Positions 11,926-22,958 of a stretch of 64,000 nucleotides of DNA are shown one piece after another (the stretch's first letter is position 1; every line of letters starts with the position of its first letter). The position numbers were made by a program, and so were the translations under genes. The stretch is from Chloranthus sessilifolius (taxonomy: Eukaryota > Streptophyta > Magnoliopsida > Chloranthales > Chloranthaceae). Under the pieces are notes generated by a model, which was not told the DNA's origin, did not search any database, and was given only the letters and a program-made list of their open reading frames with translations. The stretch is taken from assembly GCA_021018995.1 (NCBI GenBank), contig CM037588.1, forward strand, positions 87,518,765-87,582,764. Direction: 5' to 3'.

Positions 11926-12916
11926 TATTTGTGTTTCCCCACAGAGTACGCACTTGTGTGCTTTCAATGCGATAAAATGTCAATTTTTTATCAGCAATGC
12001 AGTTGTGCCATATTAAAGTCTTGAGTCTAGGGCTCACCTTGGATCTTTGGATCCTACTTCAAAGTAGGAGCAACAGCGTCAATCCCAATCAAACGATCAA
12101 TATTTCGATCAGGTTGACTCCACTGCTAAATCTTTACGTTGAGCGCTCCGTTTCAGATTCATGTGAACTCTAGTATCTTTAGCTTCAGATTCATCTAAAA
12201 AGGTCAATCGTTGGTTGAGACCAGCCTGTTAAGAATGAGATAATGCATCAATCAAACTATGTGTAACCATGCATCCAGAAGGGTTCATTTCTCTTTTATT
12301 TTTCTACAGGCTTAAAACTTGTATCGGCAACGGTATCCCTGTAAAGTGTATGCCATGCGTCCAAGTATCCGTATGATGGTCATTTGTTCTCGTAAATTAT
12401 ACCCGCGTAGGTTCGAGTCGAGGCTTCCATTGCCTTTATTGCTTATCGCCCCTAATGAGTGCATGTTTATGCATAGTTAAATGTGGTATAAAATTATTAT
12501 TGGCAGAGACCAGGACTAGATGTCTCTTTTGGTAGATACCCAATGTTTGGTTAGACCTGATCAAGGTAGTTGAAGTTGAATGCTCTAGGTCATGTTGATC
12601 TGGGGCACATTTTCAAAAATGGCACGTACTCCCCAAAAAGCGTTGTGATCTCTATTCGCTCCGCTCGGGTAGTCATGCTAAATAAACTTCGGGATCGATG
12701 GGTTCGCCCAAAGATTTTGAACCCTGCCTCAGGTAGGGGCACCCATGAATAGTCAGATGGGGCAATCAAATGCCTCGTAGGATTGGACGCAAACTGTGGA
12801 GCCTTGCGTATGTTTACTTCGCATCTATCTTTGAATGTTGGTCGATCACCCCTCTTACTTGCAAAGTTGTTGTATTCAGAATGAATCTTAAACATCAAAT
12901 ACCTTCAAATCATCTT

Positions 12917-13055
12917 GAGAAGTGAATGTTTGGCCTAGCATACAGGGCTTTCATAACTTGTTCCACCTCGGTTATGCCCAGTAATGTTGCGAAGCGCTTG
13001 GGGACTGATTACCTTGAGAAATGGATGTTTAGCCTAGCATACATGGCTTTTATTT
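12917..13055 (+). repeat. Direct repeat, ~40 bp, period ~98
   Basis: GAGAAGTGAATGTTTGGCC... at 12917 and GAGAAATGGATGTTTAGCC... at 13015 both continue with TAGCATACA-GGCTTT. It belongs to the 3' untranslated region of Tat-1. Confidence 0.6.
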
Positions 13056-13178
13056 TCTCACCATGTTACCCGTCTGATGTTTGAAGATCATTCTAAATGT
13101 AGCGAACCTGTCAGTAATGCCTTGGGCCTCTTTGGATGTCTCTTTTCTTTGGCATTCGATCATTAGTGATCGGATACC

Positions 13179-13191
13179 AAAGAGGGGCATC
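13179..13191 (+). other. Tat-1 polypurine tract
   Basis: AAAGAGGGGCATC immediately before TGTAGACACCC, the start of the 3' LTR. This is the usual site for plus-strand priming. Confidence 0.65.
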
Positions 13192-13691
13192 TGTAGACAC
13201 CCAAATTTGGCCCAAGGCTCGATCGAGACACATTTTGAGAGAGGCGTACCTCTGAGCTTTTGATGGCGTGTATGGAATCCTTAGGACCCTTTTGCAAACC
13301 CTTAAGAATCATCCTAATTCCCTTAGGAACCTTCCCGAACCCTTAGAAACCAATCCCAACCCCTAGAGACCCTTTCGAACCCCAAACCTAACCTTCTCGG
13401 GCAATGGATGAAGAGTGGTGCATCGAGACTAACCACGGACTTCTACTATGATCGAATCTCATACCATTGAAAAGTAGAAGTCGTCAGCTTTCCAACGGGC
13501 TAAAAATCACCCCAATAGGGGCTGTGTACGCAAAGATATGGCGGCCCGAACCTGAGGGGCAAAACTATAATTTTGGAAAAGTCTCCTTAGGGATTTGGCA
13601 CAACTAATAATTGTGCTAGTTCAAAGTGTGAACCCCACTTCGACGAGCCAACTTCCCAGCACTGTGCATGCACTATTTTACTATGCATATT
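13192..13691 (+). mobile_element. Tat-1 3' LTR, left part
   Basis: Begins TGTAGACACCCAAATTTGG right after the polypurine tract. It includes the 'ctttccaacgggctaaaaatc' type U3 block and one palindrome copy (13597-13617). It is interrupted at 13691/13692 by Athila-A; the rest is at 26871-27912. Confidence 0.75.
13597..13617. promoter_or_regulatory. Tat-1 palindrome copy in LTR U3
   Basis: GGCACAACT, centre AAT, AATTGTGCT. It lies about 80 bases, after removing Athila-A, from the second U3 copy at 26879-26899. Confidence 0.55.
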
Positions 13692-13962
13692 TATTAAGTG
13701 GTGAAAAATGCCACTTTTCACCCTATAACCTGACCATTGATAGACCTATGAGCACACTAATAAGCTTTTGTCAAGTGCATTTTGTAGACAGCAACAAAAG
13801 AAGATACTAATGCAGAAAAGCACTCAAGAATGCCTAAAAAGGAGTTATCTCTCAGCACAGGACAAACCCAGTTATAGCACACCAGAGGGTAGCACATCAC
13901 TGAACCCTCGGAGCGTGTGGCTACAACAGGGCAAGGTGAAGGAAGTGAAAACAGGCTGAGAA

Positions 13963-14500
13963 CGTCCTATCGATTGGTCACCTGAAGACTTCGATAGGAG
14001 CTAAAAGCAAAGAAAGGAAGAATTCATGCAGTTGAAGAGGTCTTCGATAGGTTCTGAAGGCAGAAGAAGGATGAATTTATGTTGATTAAGGAGTTCAATA
14101 GGATCTCAGAACCTATCGAGCAACTGAAAGGAAAGAAGAAACTATCCTATCGAAAACCTGCCTGAAGTATCAAAGGAACCTATCGAATGGTTTCTTGAAC
14201 CTATCGAGATGAAAATGCTGGAACATAACCTATCAAAGGGTGATTGAGCCTTTCGATAAGACTGAAAGCAAACCTAACGAAATGGCGGAATGTAGAGCGG
14301 AACCCGTCAAAATGGTTTTCCAACCTGTCGAAGAGTTTCTCCCACCTGTCGAATACTCCAAACAAAGGACTGAGAAGGCTGGAACTCTAAGCGAAGATTC
14401 ATCCTATCGGAACCTATCGAACGGATCTGAGAACCTATCAAAATGACCAAAATGCTCAATTCCAACCTGTCGAAAGCTTCCTGAACCTGTCGAAATCGTG
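13963..14500 (+). repeat. CCTATCGA motif cluster in Athila-A U3
   Basis: At least seventeen copies of CCTATCGA / TCGATAGG and close variants (CCTGTCGA, CCTATCAA) within about 540 bases, in both orientations. The same array is in the 3' LTR (about 25000-25540) and an independent cluster is at 21912-22310. Confidence 0.85.
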
Positions 14501-14625
14501 TGCAGAACTTCTCAGAAATTTAGTTATGCACACATTGTGATTCAGTGACCTGCTACACGCAACCCAAGACACTTGGTGACTGACATGATAGTTCTCGAAG
14601 ATGCCCTAAAAAGAACTAACCGACC

Positions 14626-14711
14626 CACGTGCTTTAATAGAACTCTAACAAACTCTGACGACCTTCTGGAAGGGATTTTTGGTGGGAAAAATAGAGGAGA
14701 AAGCTATATAT
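14626..14711 (+). promoter_or_regulatory. Athila-A LTR core promoter
   Basis: CACGTG at 14626-14631 and TATATATA at 14704-14711, downstream of the motif cluster. The 3' LTR has the same order (CACGTG at 25673-25678, TATATATA near 25742). Confidence 0.6.
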
Positions 14712-15843
14712 ACAGACCCCCAATTGCAATTAGAGAGGAATCGAGATCTGAGCCAAAATTTTGGAGATTAGAGCTTGCAGAGAAATTCCATTTCCCTCCT
14801 TTAGCCGAACCATGGTTGGCTAAGTCCCTTGGAGTAACGAGGAGCGAAGTTAGATCTGTAATTGGGTAAGGTTAAGAGTGCTATTGTAGGTTCCTAGCTG
14901 CACAGACAACAAATCTGAGAGTATTTCCATTGTAGAGTGACCTTGTTTGCAATGATAATGCTATTTTTAATGCTTTAATTAGATTTAAATTTCCTTTGGT
15001 TCCATTTGGTGATCGATTGGATCTGTGTAGAGGAGTTGGTATATCAGCTCACCCACTTAACTGGTAGACCTATTGGATACCATATGATCTCTCTGGATCT
15101 GATGCTCCTGTGATTCCTTGAGTCTGTGACCTGAGAATTGCAACATCTGTAGTGGTTTTAATTGTTCCAATTGATGCTTTGACTTTGAAGGAGATCCCTA
15201 GGATGGTCTGTGACCATTAAAGTGGACAGATCATAACCTTAAGATAAATCTAAGCTCAGGCTCCAATTGGATTCATCTGCTACAATCCATGGATTCGATA
15301 AAGTCTATAGGATGGTCTGTGACCATTAAAGTGGACAGATTATAGCCTTAAGACCAGGTGGATCCTGTGATTTGGAGTAGAATTTATACCCTGCAGCTGT
15401 GCTTATAGCCAGTTGAGGGAATTGTGCGCTTTGAACCTCTGTAGCATGATTAATCAAATCCGATTTCAGTGAAAACCAACCTCCAAGCTACTCTTCTCCA
15501 TTTTCTACTTTTTACTCTCTTCCCCTGCAAGATCTATGCTCCTAAACTCGATCCAATTTAGTTTATGTTTAATTTTAGCTTAGTTTAAGTGACAATCCAT
15601 TTCAAACCTCTCCCCTGTCTTTTAGCTAAATTAGTAATAGTTAGGGTGCCAGATCTGACACAGATCTGGAGATTTATCATATTTCTAACCAACCTCCCTG
15701 TGGACATTCCCTTACTCACCATTCTTTTAAAGCTTGCTACAACAGATCCTGAATACTTGCAGGTCTGTATGAGTGTGTCTGCCTAGTTTTATTGATGATT
15801 TTAGACCCTCATTTGAGGGAAGGCAAACATGCCAACAAGTTTT

Positions 15844-15860
15844 TAGCGCCGCTGCCGGAG
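15844..15860 (+). other. Athila-A primer-binding site
   Basis: TAGCGCCGCTGCCGGAG, six bases after the LTR end. It matches the tRNA-Asp-type Athila primer site (TGGCGCCG-TG-CGGGG) with a few changes. Confidence 0.75.
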
Positions 15861-16157
15861 AGGCATGTTTAGAAATTGATAGATCTAAGTTTTGATAATA
15901 GATCTATAGTTTTTATTTGATTCTACTAATTGCATTTGTAAGTTTTGTTATTTTTCAGTAGTTTGTGTGCATTTCATCATATTTAAGGATACCAGTGAGA
16001 GGAGAATCGTGCTGGAGACTGCTCTGTAGTTTGCATCCCTCTACTCCTCTGTTATTTTTCAGTTCTATTGATAATTCGTGTTAGAGTAGTTAGAAAATTT
16101 GGTTGATTCTGCTTGTTGTGTTGAGGATCGATTCTGCATTCGAAATCTGAGTGTTGT
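15861..16157 (+). other. Athila-A leader between primer site and gag
   Basis: Untranslated leader of about 300 bases. No feature seen. Confidence 0.5.
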
Positions 16158-17560
16158 ATGTTTGGAAGGAGAACTCTGCAACCTCAAATTATCCCACTAA
16201 ATCCAGAGGTTGAAAGACTTCTCATATCCAGACCAACTACACCCACTTCTGTTGCATTTGATTCTATAGAAATGGGTGAGCAATAGCATCCGAGGACACT
16301 TAAGGAGTTTAATGCACCAGGGGTCTATAATTCCCCCTTCTGCATTCAATTCCCAGCTGCTCAGGGAAACTATGAGATAAAATCATCCATCGTTCAAATG
16401 CTGCCCTCATTTCATGGCCTGACCAAAGAAGACCCCTATAAGCACATTGATGAGTTCTTAGGACTGTGCACTACATTTAATATCACAGGTTTGGGGGAGG
16501 AGGCCACCAGGATGAGACTCTTTCCTTTTTCATTAAAGGACAGAGCTAGGACCTGGTTGTCCTTGCTTCCATCTAACAGTATTTAGTCCTGGAGTGATCT
16601 CCAATGTCAATTTCTGGCCAAATTCTTTCCTATGTCAAAGACCAGCCAGTTGAGGAAGGTTATTATCTCTTTTACCCAAGATCCAACTGAAGACTTTCAT
16701 CAATCTTGGGAGAGATTTAAGGAACTCCTCAAGAAATGCCCCCACCATCAAATCCCTGAATGGCAATTGGTTCAAAGCTTTTATCAGGGAATTGATGCTA
16801 AAAGCAAGATATGATAGATGCCTCCTATGGTAGCACCTATCTCCATAAAACTGCTGAGGAGGCATGGGAGCTCTTTGACATCATTAGTGAGAACTCTATG
16901 CAAAGGGAAACCTTAGCAAGAGATCTAGAGCCTCCTAGATTGATGACGGAGAACACCTCAAGGGGAAAGATATATGAAGTGAGTGTGCCAAGTGAGTTAG
17001 AAAGGAAAGTGGACAGCTTAACTCTAAAATTTGATAGGCTGATGGGAGAAATGCAGTCACCTGTGGCTGCTAGAGTGGAGGCATGTGCCATATGCCAGTC
17101 CCCTGCTCACCCCTTGGAAGAATGCCCATCTACTGACCAATTTCTTGATTTTATAACATAGCATGTGGCTGTAGCTTAGACTTATGGACAGCAACCTGCT
17201 GTTCGGTATCAATGGAGGAACCACCCTAATCTGAGGTGGAGACAAGATGCATACCCAGTGATGACCAGCCAGCCCATGCCTATCGAGAAGGTTATGCCCT
17301 AAGGCCTCAATATCAGCAACCCATGGCCCAACCTATAGCTCCTCCTGTGCAGCAATCTGCACCCCCTCCAATTGTGAGAGCACCATCCTTTGAGCAACAA
17401 GTTCTATCTTCACTATAGAACTTAAACACCTTAACCCAAATTGTGCACTCTCACAACCAGAGCATCAAAAAAATAGAGGACCAACTTGGTCAACTGTTTG
17501 ATGCTCTGACTAGGAGAGAGGGAAGAAGGTTGCCTAGCCAATCACAGGATAATCCACGAG
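16158..17560 (+). pseudogene. Athila-A gag
   Basis: The start ATG at 16158 is supported by alignment with the two other Athila gags in the window (M-x-GRR-x-x-x-P opening). The core capsid runs from NAPGVYNSPFCIQFP through MLPSFHGLTKEDPYKHIDEF, CTTFNITGLGEEATRMRLFPFSL and MSKTSQLRK. A zinc knuckle of form C-x2-C-x4-H-x4-C is in CAICQSPAHPLEEC (about 17083-17124). The tail has the SIKKIEDQLGQL segment. TAG stops at the MGEQ position (near 16288) and after LPSNSI, a stop near 16812 and a frame change near 17280 disrupt it. Confidence 0.85.
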
Positions 17561-17576
17561 GTAGTTTGTAGTGGGT

Positions 17577-18812
17577 AAAGTTTCCTCCACTTATGAGGAA
17601 GCTAAAGCTGTTACAACTTTGAGAAGTGGTAAGTCAGTGGACAACCAAGTGGGCTATGAGCCTGTGAGGAACTTGGATGAAGAAAATGAAGTAATTTCTA
17701 CCAAGACACAACAAAGACCACCAATGGTGAACTTGAAGGAATAGTCAACTGTGAATAAAGAGGATAATGTGGATCCTCAAGAAAGGAAAAAACTCAAAAA
17801 GAAAGAGGCCCCATTGGCTAAGGCTGCAAGTGAGGGAGCAATCCCACACTTGCCATTTCCTAAGGCACTGCAAGCACCTTCCCCTTTTGATAAAGGGTAA
17901 GTAAAAATTGAGGAAATGATGGAGACTTTCAAGCAAGTAAAGATCAATTTGCCTTTACTTGATGCCATTAAACAAGTCCCAGCCTATCCCAAGTTTTTAA
18001 AAGACCTGTGCACCCATAAAAGACAGTCTAGGATACACCTATCCAAGAAAGTCTTTTCTGCAAAAAAAGTTAAGCATGTCCTGTCCATTGCAACTCACCA
18101 CAAACTTCAAGACCCTGGACTCCCCACCATCCCCTGCATCATTGGGGATTATGCCATTGACAAAGCCCTATTAGATCTTGTAGCCAGTGTAAATTTGCTT
18201 CCATATTTAGTATATGAGAAGCTGAGCTTAGGCAAATTAAAGCCCACACATATGGTTATCCAGCTGGCTGACAGATCTGAAAGGAAACCTGTGGGGATAA
18301 TCGAGGATGTTTTGGTTGGAGTTAACAAATTCTTTTATCTTGCTTACTTTTTAGTGCTAGATATGGAACCAGGTAGGAATGCCACTTCCATACCTGTGAT
18401 TTTAGGCAGACCCTTTTTGGCCATAGCTAATGCTTGTATTCAATGCAGGTCTGGAATCATGGAAGTGTCATTTGGAAATATGAAAGTCAAATTGAATGTG
18501 TACAATGCAGCAAATCAACCTCATCCTGATGAGGATTATTTTTCTCTTGATATAATAGATGAGGTTGTCCAGGAAAATGTGAATATGCTGCTACATGGTA
18601 AGGAATGGTGTAATGAATTAGCCGAAGTATGGAAGGAAACAGAGGTAGAGCAGGGTCTCACCTCTGAGATCGAGCATGCGAAACTTGTCTCTTCTGAAAC
18701 TCCACCAGCACAGCACCATCCATGGAGGCCTACTTTGTTACCCCTACCACCCCCCTCCCAGACACCCCTATTGCCCTCCCTCATCAGTCCCCCAGAGGTG
18801 GAGTTAAAGTAA
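17577..18812 (+). pseudogene. Athila-A protease region
   Basis: Starts with the AVTTLRSGKS segment. Then come HLPFPKALQAPSPFDKG and, in one open segment from 17916, the retropepsin-like domain. The active-site block normally reads DLGAS in Athila; here it is LLDLVASVNLLPYLVYEKL with the glycine replaced by valine (GTA at 18180-18182). VILGRPFLA follows, the conserved Gly-Arg-Pro-Phe-Leu end of the fold. It ends in a Pro-rich linker before RT. Stops occur near 17743 and 17900. Confidence 0.82.
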
Positions 18813-20548
18813 CTCCCACAATCTTTGAAATATGCCTTTTTAGGAGACAACACCAAATTGCCTGTGACAATCTCTTCTTCCCTCACTCTCGAGCAGGAAA
18901 AAAACTACTGTGTGTACTCAAAAGGCATAAGAAGGCAATAAGATGGACTATTGTAGACCTTGGGGGAATAAATCTTGCTATTTGCATGCATAAAATTCAT
19001 CTCGAGGAAGGATCCAAACCTTTCAGAGAGATGCAGAGAAAACTCAACCCACACATGCAGGAGGTTGTGATGAAGGAGGTGGTCAAACTCCTAGATGTTG
19101 GGATAATTTATCCCATCTCGGAGTCACAATGGGTAGCACTTACCCAGGTAGTACCCAAGAAATCTGGCATTACAATTGTTAAAGCAGATTCAGGAGAGCT
19201 GATCCCAACAAGACAGACCACTGGTTGGAGGGTATGCATAGACTACCGAAAACTCAATGAAAAGACCAGCAAGGATCACTTCCCACTGCCCTTCATAGAC
19301 CAAATCTTGGACAAGCTAGCAGGCAAGGCCTATTACTATTTTCTTGATGGATATTCAGGGTACAGTCAGATCCCTGTGTACCCCCAGGACCAAGAAAAAA
19401 CCACATTCACTTACCCATTTGGAACATTTGCATATAGAAGGATGCCATTTGGGTTGTGTAATGCACCTGCCACGTTCCAAAGATGCATGTATGCTATCTT
19501 CTCTGATATGATTGATAAGTTTTTAGAGATCTTTATGGATGATTTCTCTAGTTATGGAGATGATTTTAGCCAATGCCTACACCACCTCAACTTTGTACTG
19601 CAAAGGTGTGAGGAGTCCAATCTAGTTCTGAGATGGGAGAAAAGTCACTTTATGGTGACTCAAGGCACTATTCTAGGACATGTTGTCTCTCACAAAGGAA
19701 TCGAGGTTGATCAAGCTAAGATCGATTTAATTGCCCACTTGCCCCCTCCAAAAACTGTCAAACAAGTTAGGTCATTTTTGGGTCATGTTGGCTTCTACAA
19801 AAGGTTCATCAAGGATTTTAGCAAAATCTCCAAACCCCTCTGCCACCTGTTGTGCTAGGATGTCCCTTTTGACTTTAATGCTAAATGTCAAGTTGCTTTT
19901 AAACTGTTAAAAACTTGTCTAACCACAGCCCCCATCTTGCAATCCCCTGATTTTTCTCTGCCATTTGAGTTGATGTGTGATGCATCAGATTTTTCCATTG
20001 GAGCAGTGTTGGGGCAAAGAAAAGATAAGACACCTTCTGTGGTAGCATATGCCAGTAAATCAATGGTTGATGCTCAATTGAATTACACTACAACTGAGAA
20101 AGAGCTATTAGCCATTGTTTTTGTCTTAGAAAAATTCAGGTCTTATGTGCTGGGATCAAAAATTATTGTGTTCACTGACCACTCAGCCTTGAAATACCAC
20201 TTATCCAAAAAAGAAGCTAAAGCACGACTAATCAGATGGATTCTTCCCTTGCAGGAATTCAATTTAGAGATTAAGGACAAGAAGGGAGTTAAGAACGAGG
20301 TGGCTGACCATCTATCAAGAATCCAAACAACTGACACAGCAAGCTTGCCCATCAATGACTCCTTCCCAGATGAGCAGCTTTTGACTATCCAGATAAGTAT
20401 GCCCTGGTTTGCCAATATTGTCAACTACCTTGTTGTACGTAGGATCTCCCCACATTGGAGCAAGGATGACAAAAATCTGTTCTTTACACAGATTCGACAT
20501 ACATGTTGGAGGATCCTTACCTTTTTAAGCATTGTGCAGATGAGGTGA
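18722..20548 (+). pseudogene. Athila-A reverse transcriptase and RNase H
   Basis: RT blocks in order: GWRVCIDYRKLNEKT, DHFPLPFIDQ, FLDGYSGYSQIPV, MPFGLCNAPATFQRCM, and the catalytic box IFMDDFSSYG with both aspartates intact (19538-19543), then GHVVSHKGIEVD. A single TAG at 19856-19858 separates this from RNase H in the same frame: [49 protein letters not shown] frameshift near 20490 precedes integrase. This is the best preserved enzyme in the window. Confidence 0.9.
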
Positions 20549-21690
20549 TCAGACATTGTGTACCTAAAAATGAGTTTCAAAACATCCTAACCATGTGTCG
20601 TGAACAGGCTTGCGGGGGCCACTTCAGTGGGAACAAGACTACGGCTAAGGTCCTTTAAAGTGGCTTCTACTGGCCTACCTTATTCAAGGATGCCCGACAG
20701 CACTGTAAAGCTTTTCATCGATGCCAACAAATGGGCAGTATTACAAGGAGAAACTCTATGCCCTTGCAACCTATACTTGTTGTTGAACTGTTTGATGTCT
20801 GGGGAATCAACTTCATGGGACCTTTTCCCCCTTCTGCTAGATACAATTTCATCCTTGTCGTTGTAGATTACGTCTCCAAATGGGTCGAAGCCATAACTAC
20901 AAGAACAAATGATCACAAAGTTGTCATTCAATTCCTGAAAGACAACATCTTCTCCAGATTTGGCTTTCCTAAAGCTATTATTAGTAATGGGGGAAACCAC
21001 TTCTGTAACAAACCTTTTGACAAACTGATGGAAAGATACTCTGTTACCCACAGAGTAGCCACTCCCTACAACCCACAAACCAGTGGGCAGGTAGAGATTT
21101 CCAATAGGGAAATCAAACATATTCTCGAGAAGACTGTGAGATCCAACAAAAGAGATTGGTCCAATAAGTTGACTGATGCCTTATGGGCATACAGAACAAC
21201 CTAAAAAACCCCCATAGGCATGTCCCCATTCAGATTAGTCTATGGCAAGGCATGTCATTTGCCTGTTGAATTGCAACACAAGGCACATTGGGCCATTAAA
21301 GCAGTGAACTCTGACTTACACTCTACTAGAATTCACAGTAAACTCCAGTTATCCGAGCTGAATGAACTGCGAATAGAGGCTTATGCAACTGCCCGGAGTT
21401 ATAAAGAGAGAACCAAAGCTTTCCACAACAGACATTTGCTCCGCAAAGAGTTCAAGCCTAATGACAAGGTATGGTTGTTCAACTCCAGAATGAAATTCTC
21501 TCCAAGGAAGTTACAGTCCAGATGGGATGGACCTTTCACAGTGGTACACGTTTCCCCATCTAAAGCTGTCGAAGTCATGCATCCTACAGATGGCAGAACC
21601 GTTAAGGTCAATGGCCAGAGGCTAAAACTTTGCGTTGACAATATTTGTGAGCCTGAAGAGACCATTGATCTTCAGGATCCTCCAGGTTAA
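20490..21690 (+). pseudogene. Athila-A integrase
   Basis: Zinc-finger region with CREQACGGHFSGNKTTAKVL and FHRCQQMG. The core has [11 protein letters not shown] (first Asp, 20794-20796). The second acidic motif, normally S-D-G-G, reads [10 protein letters not shown]: Asp changed to Asn at 20996-20998. The glutamate in [10 protein letters not shown] (21093-21095) is kept. The C-terminal module is [22 protein letters not shown], then [12 protein letters not shown], with stop after 21690. Stops near 20658 and 21202. Confidence 0.88.
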
Positions 21691-21911
21691 TACCTGACTT
21701 CGATTTGTATCATATGTATTTTATTTGATTTATACCTCTTTCCAAAAATTTTCTTTGCAATAAAATGGCCATGTTAAGTTCCAGCAGTCTAGAAATCAAA
21801 GGCATAAGGTCAGCGGCCAATTTGCTAACTGGTAGCGCCGCAGAGAAGTTGCTGGGTACTAAGGCTCAATGCTTTGCACACACTGGCCATATTATTGAGC
21901 TCTTTCAACTT

Positions 21912-22310
21912 CTCGATAGGTCATTGGGACCTTTCTCTAGGTCAGTCGATGATGTTGATAGGATTGGTGAGGATTTTGATAGGTGTTGTGACCTCTCGAT
22001 AGGTGAGAATAACTTTGTGATAGGTTCTGGACTCTTACCTAGAACCTACCGACAAGAGTGCAAATGTAATACCCCATCTATCGAAAGGATGTTCGCACCC
22101 ATCAACATCCTAACGAAGTGAATATCAACCCTCCGTTCAACAGGACACCAACCTATCGCAAGCAGCCAACCTAGCCTATCGAATGCATGTTTATTCTATT
22201 TGATAGGATGGGTTAAACCTATCGAGAGCTTTTAACTGCCTATCCCACACTTGTTCGACTTCGATAGGAAGCCTTAACCTGTCGACACTCTACACTCATC
22301 CTATTGAAAT
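21912..22310 (+). repeat. Second CCTATCGA / TCGATAGG cluster, downstream of pol
   Basis: About fourteen copies of the U3 motif in 400 bases of otherwise unrelated sequence, between the end of integrase and a small ORF. CACGTG at 22373-22378 and a CTTAAATAG box at 22551-22559 follow, in the same order as in the LTR. Confidence 0.8.
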
Positions 22311-22372
22311 CGACTTTCCTCCCCTCACTCCTTCCATGCTTACTGTGCAATTGCACTGCGCGGAAATTTTAC

Positions 22373-22559
22373 CACGTGTACCATGTACAACTGCGTACAG
22401 CACGAGCCTTAAACTCCTCGTGCTAAATATAGGCTGCCAGTTAATGCACGTTTTCATTCCCCGTGCTGATTGTTCGAAGTCACCATTCATTCCTGGTCAT
22501 CTACGGCGGCGATATTGAATGCACTGTTTCATATTCCCTCACACTTTCACCTTAAATAG
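22373..22559 (+). promoter_or_regulatory. Candidate internal promoter for the downstream ORF
   Basis: G-box CACGTG (22373-22378) and TATA-like CTTAAATAG (22551-22559), placed about 60 and 240 bases after the motif cluster. The TATA-like box lies about 64 bases before ATG 22623. Inferred from parallel with the LTR promoter. Confidence 0.4.
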
Positions 22560-22622
22560 ATGCAGATAGCTCGACTTCGGCCCATCCCTTCCCTTCTACC
22601 CTCTGCCCTCCTCCTCATAACT

Positions 22623-22958
22623 ATGGCAGATGGCAAGCCCACGCTCACCCCTGCACAACTCTATCTCTTCTGGCAGGAGCCATTACCGCCCAAGGAACCA
22701 GACCCGTTGCAATTCCTCTGGGATGAATATGAGGAGGTCCAGCGGATCCTCGCTAAGGAGGAAAAGGACAAAGTTAGGAAAGAGAAGAAGAGGCTGAAGA
22801 CTGTACCACCTGTGTCTCCGCCACCATCCTCCTCCACCAACCATCCCCTGCCCCCTAAACTTCTTCTTTTTCCTTTTCTTCCTCCCTTCCTGGCTTACAG
22901 TTCCTCTTCCACCCAATGTAGGCTGGGGATTTCCCTGAGCCAGGGGGCGATTTCTTGA
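22623..22958 (+). CDS. Small Pro/Lys-rich ORF in the env-like position of Athila-A
   Basis: 112 codons from ATG 22623, chosen because it lies at a plausible distance from the TATA-like box; an in-frame ATG at 22560 overlaps that box. The N-terminal half has FWQEPLPPKEPDPLQFLWDE then a strongly charged helix-like EEVQRILAKEEKDKVRKEKK; the C-terminal half is Pro/Ser-rich and then hydrophobic (LLLFPFLPPFLAY). No domain recognised. Athila elements often have an env-like ORF here, but nothing in the sequence shows an envelope protein. It may be chance or a remnant. Confidence 0.35.
   Translation: MADGKPTLTPAQLYLFWQEPLPPKEPDPLQFLWDEYEEVQRILAKEEKDKVRKEKKRLKTVPPVSPPPSSSTNHPLPPKLLLFPFLPPFLAYSSSSTQCRLGISLSQGAIS

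Larger units (their letters stand above)
10633..13178. other. Tat-1 spacer between antisense PMD gene and polypurine tract, no gene seen
   Basis: 10740-11400 is A/T-rich with repeated runs such as AAAAATCCCCC. One palindrome copy lies at 11431-11451, about 800 bases before the PMD gene start. 11715-11925 is a minisatellite. 12000-13178 is ordinary-complexity Tat 3' region with two related 'gcctca/acttcaaagtagg-gca' blocks (near 12050 and 12715) and a direct repeat near 12917 and 13015. None of the short ORFs looks real. Confidence 0.55.
13692..15837 (+). mobile_element. Athila-A 5' LTR
   Basis: Starts TATTAAGTGGTGAAAAATGCC and ends GGCAAACATGCCAACA. U3 holds the CCTATCGA cluster, followed by a G-box (14626-14631), a TATA box (14704-14711) and R/U5 with two 'ggatggtctgtgaccattaa' blocks (near 15200 and 15310). 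It differs from the 3' LTR by scattered substitutions and small indels, so the insertion is not recent. Confidence 0.88.

Noticed and set aside
13260-13385. Degenerate telomere-like repeats (AACCCTTAG forms)
   Set aside because: Spacing and sequence are too irregular, and the stretch is part of the Tat-1 LTR U3.
22623-22958. Envelope gene of an endogenous retrovirus
   Set aside because: Only the position fits. There is no signal peptide, cleavage site or clear membrane anchor, and the ORF is short.
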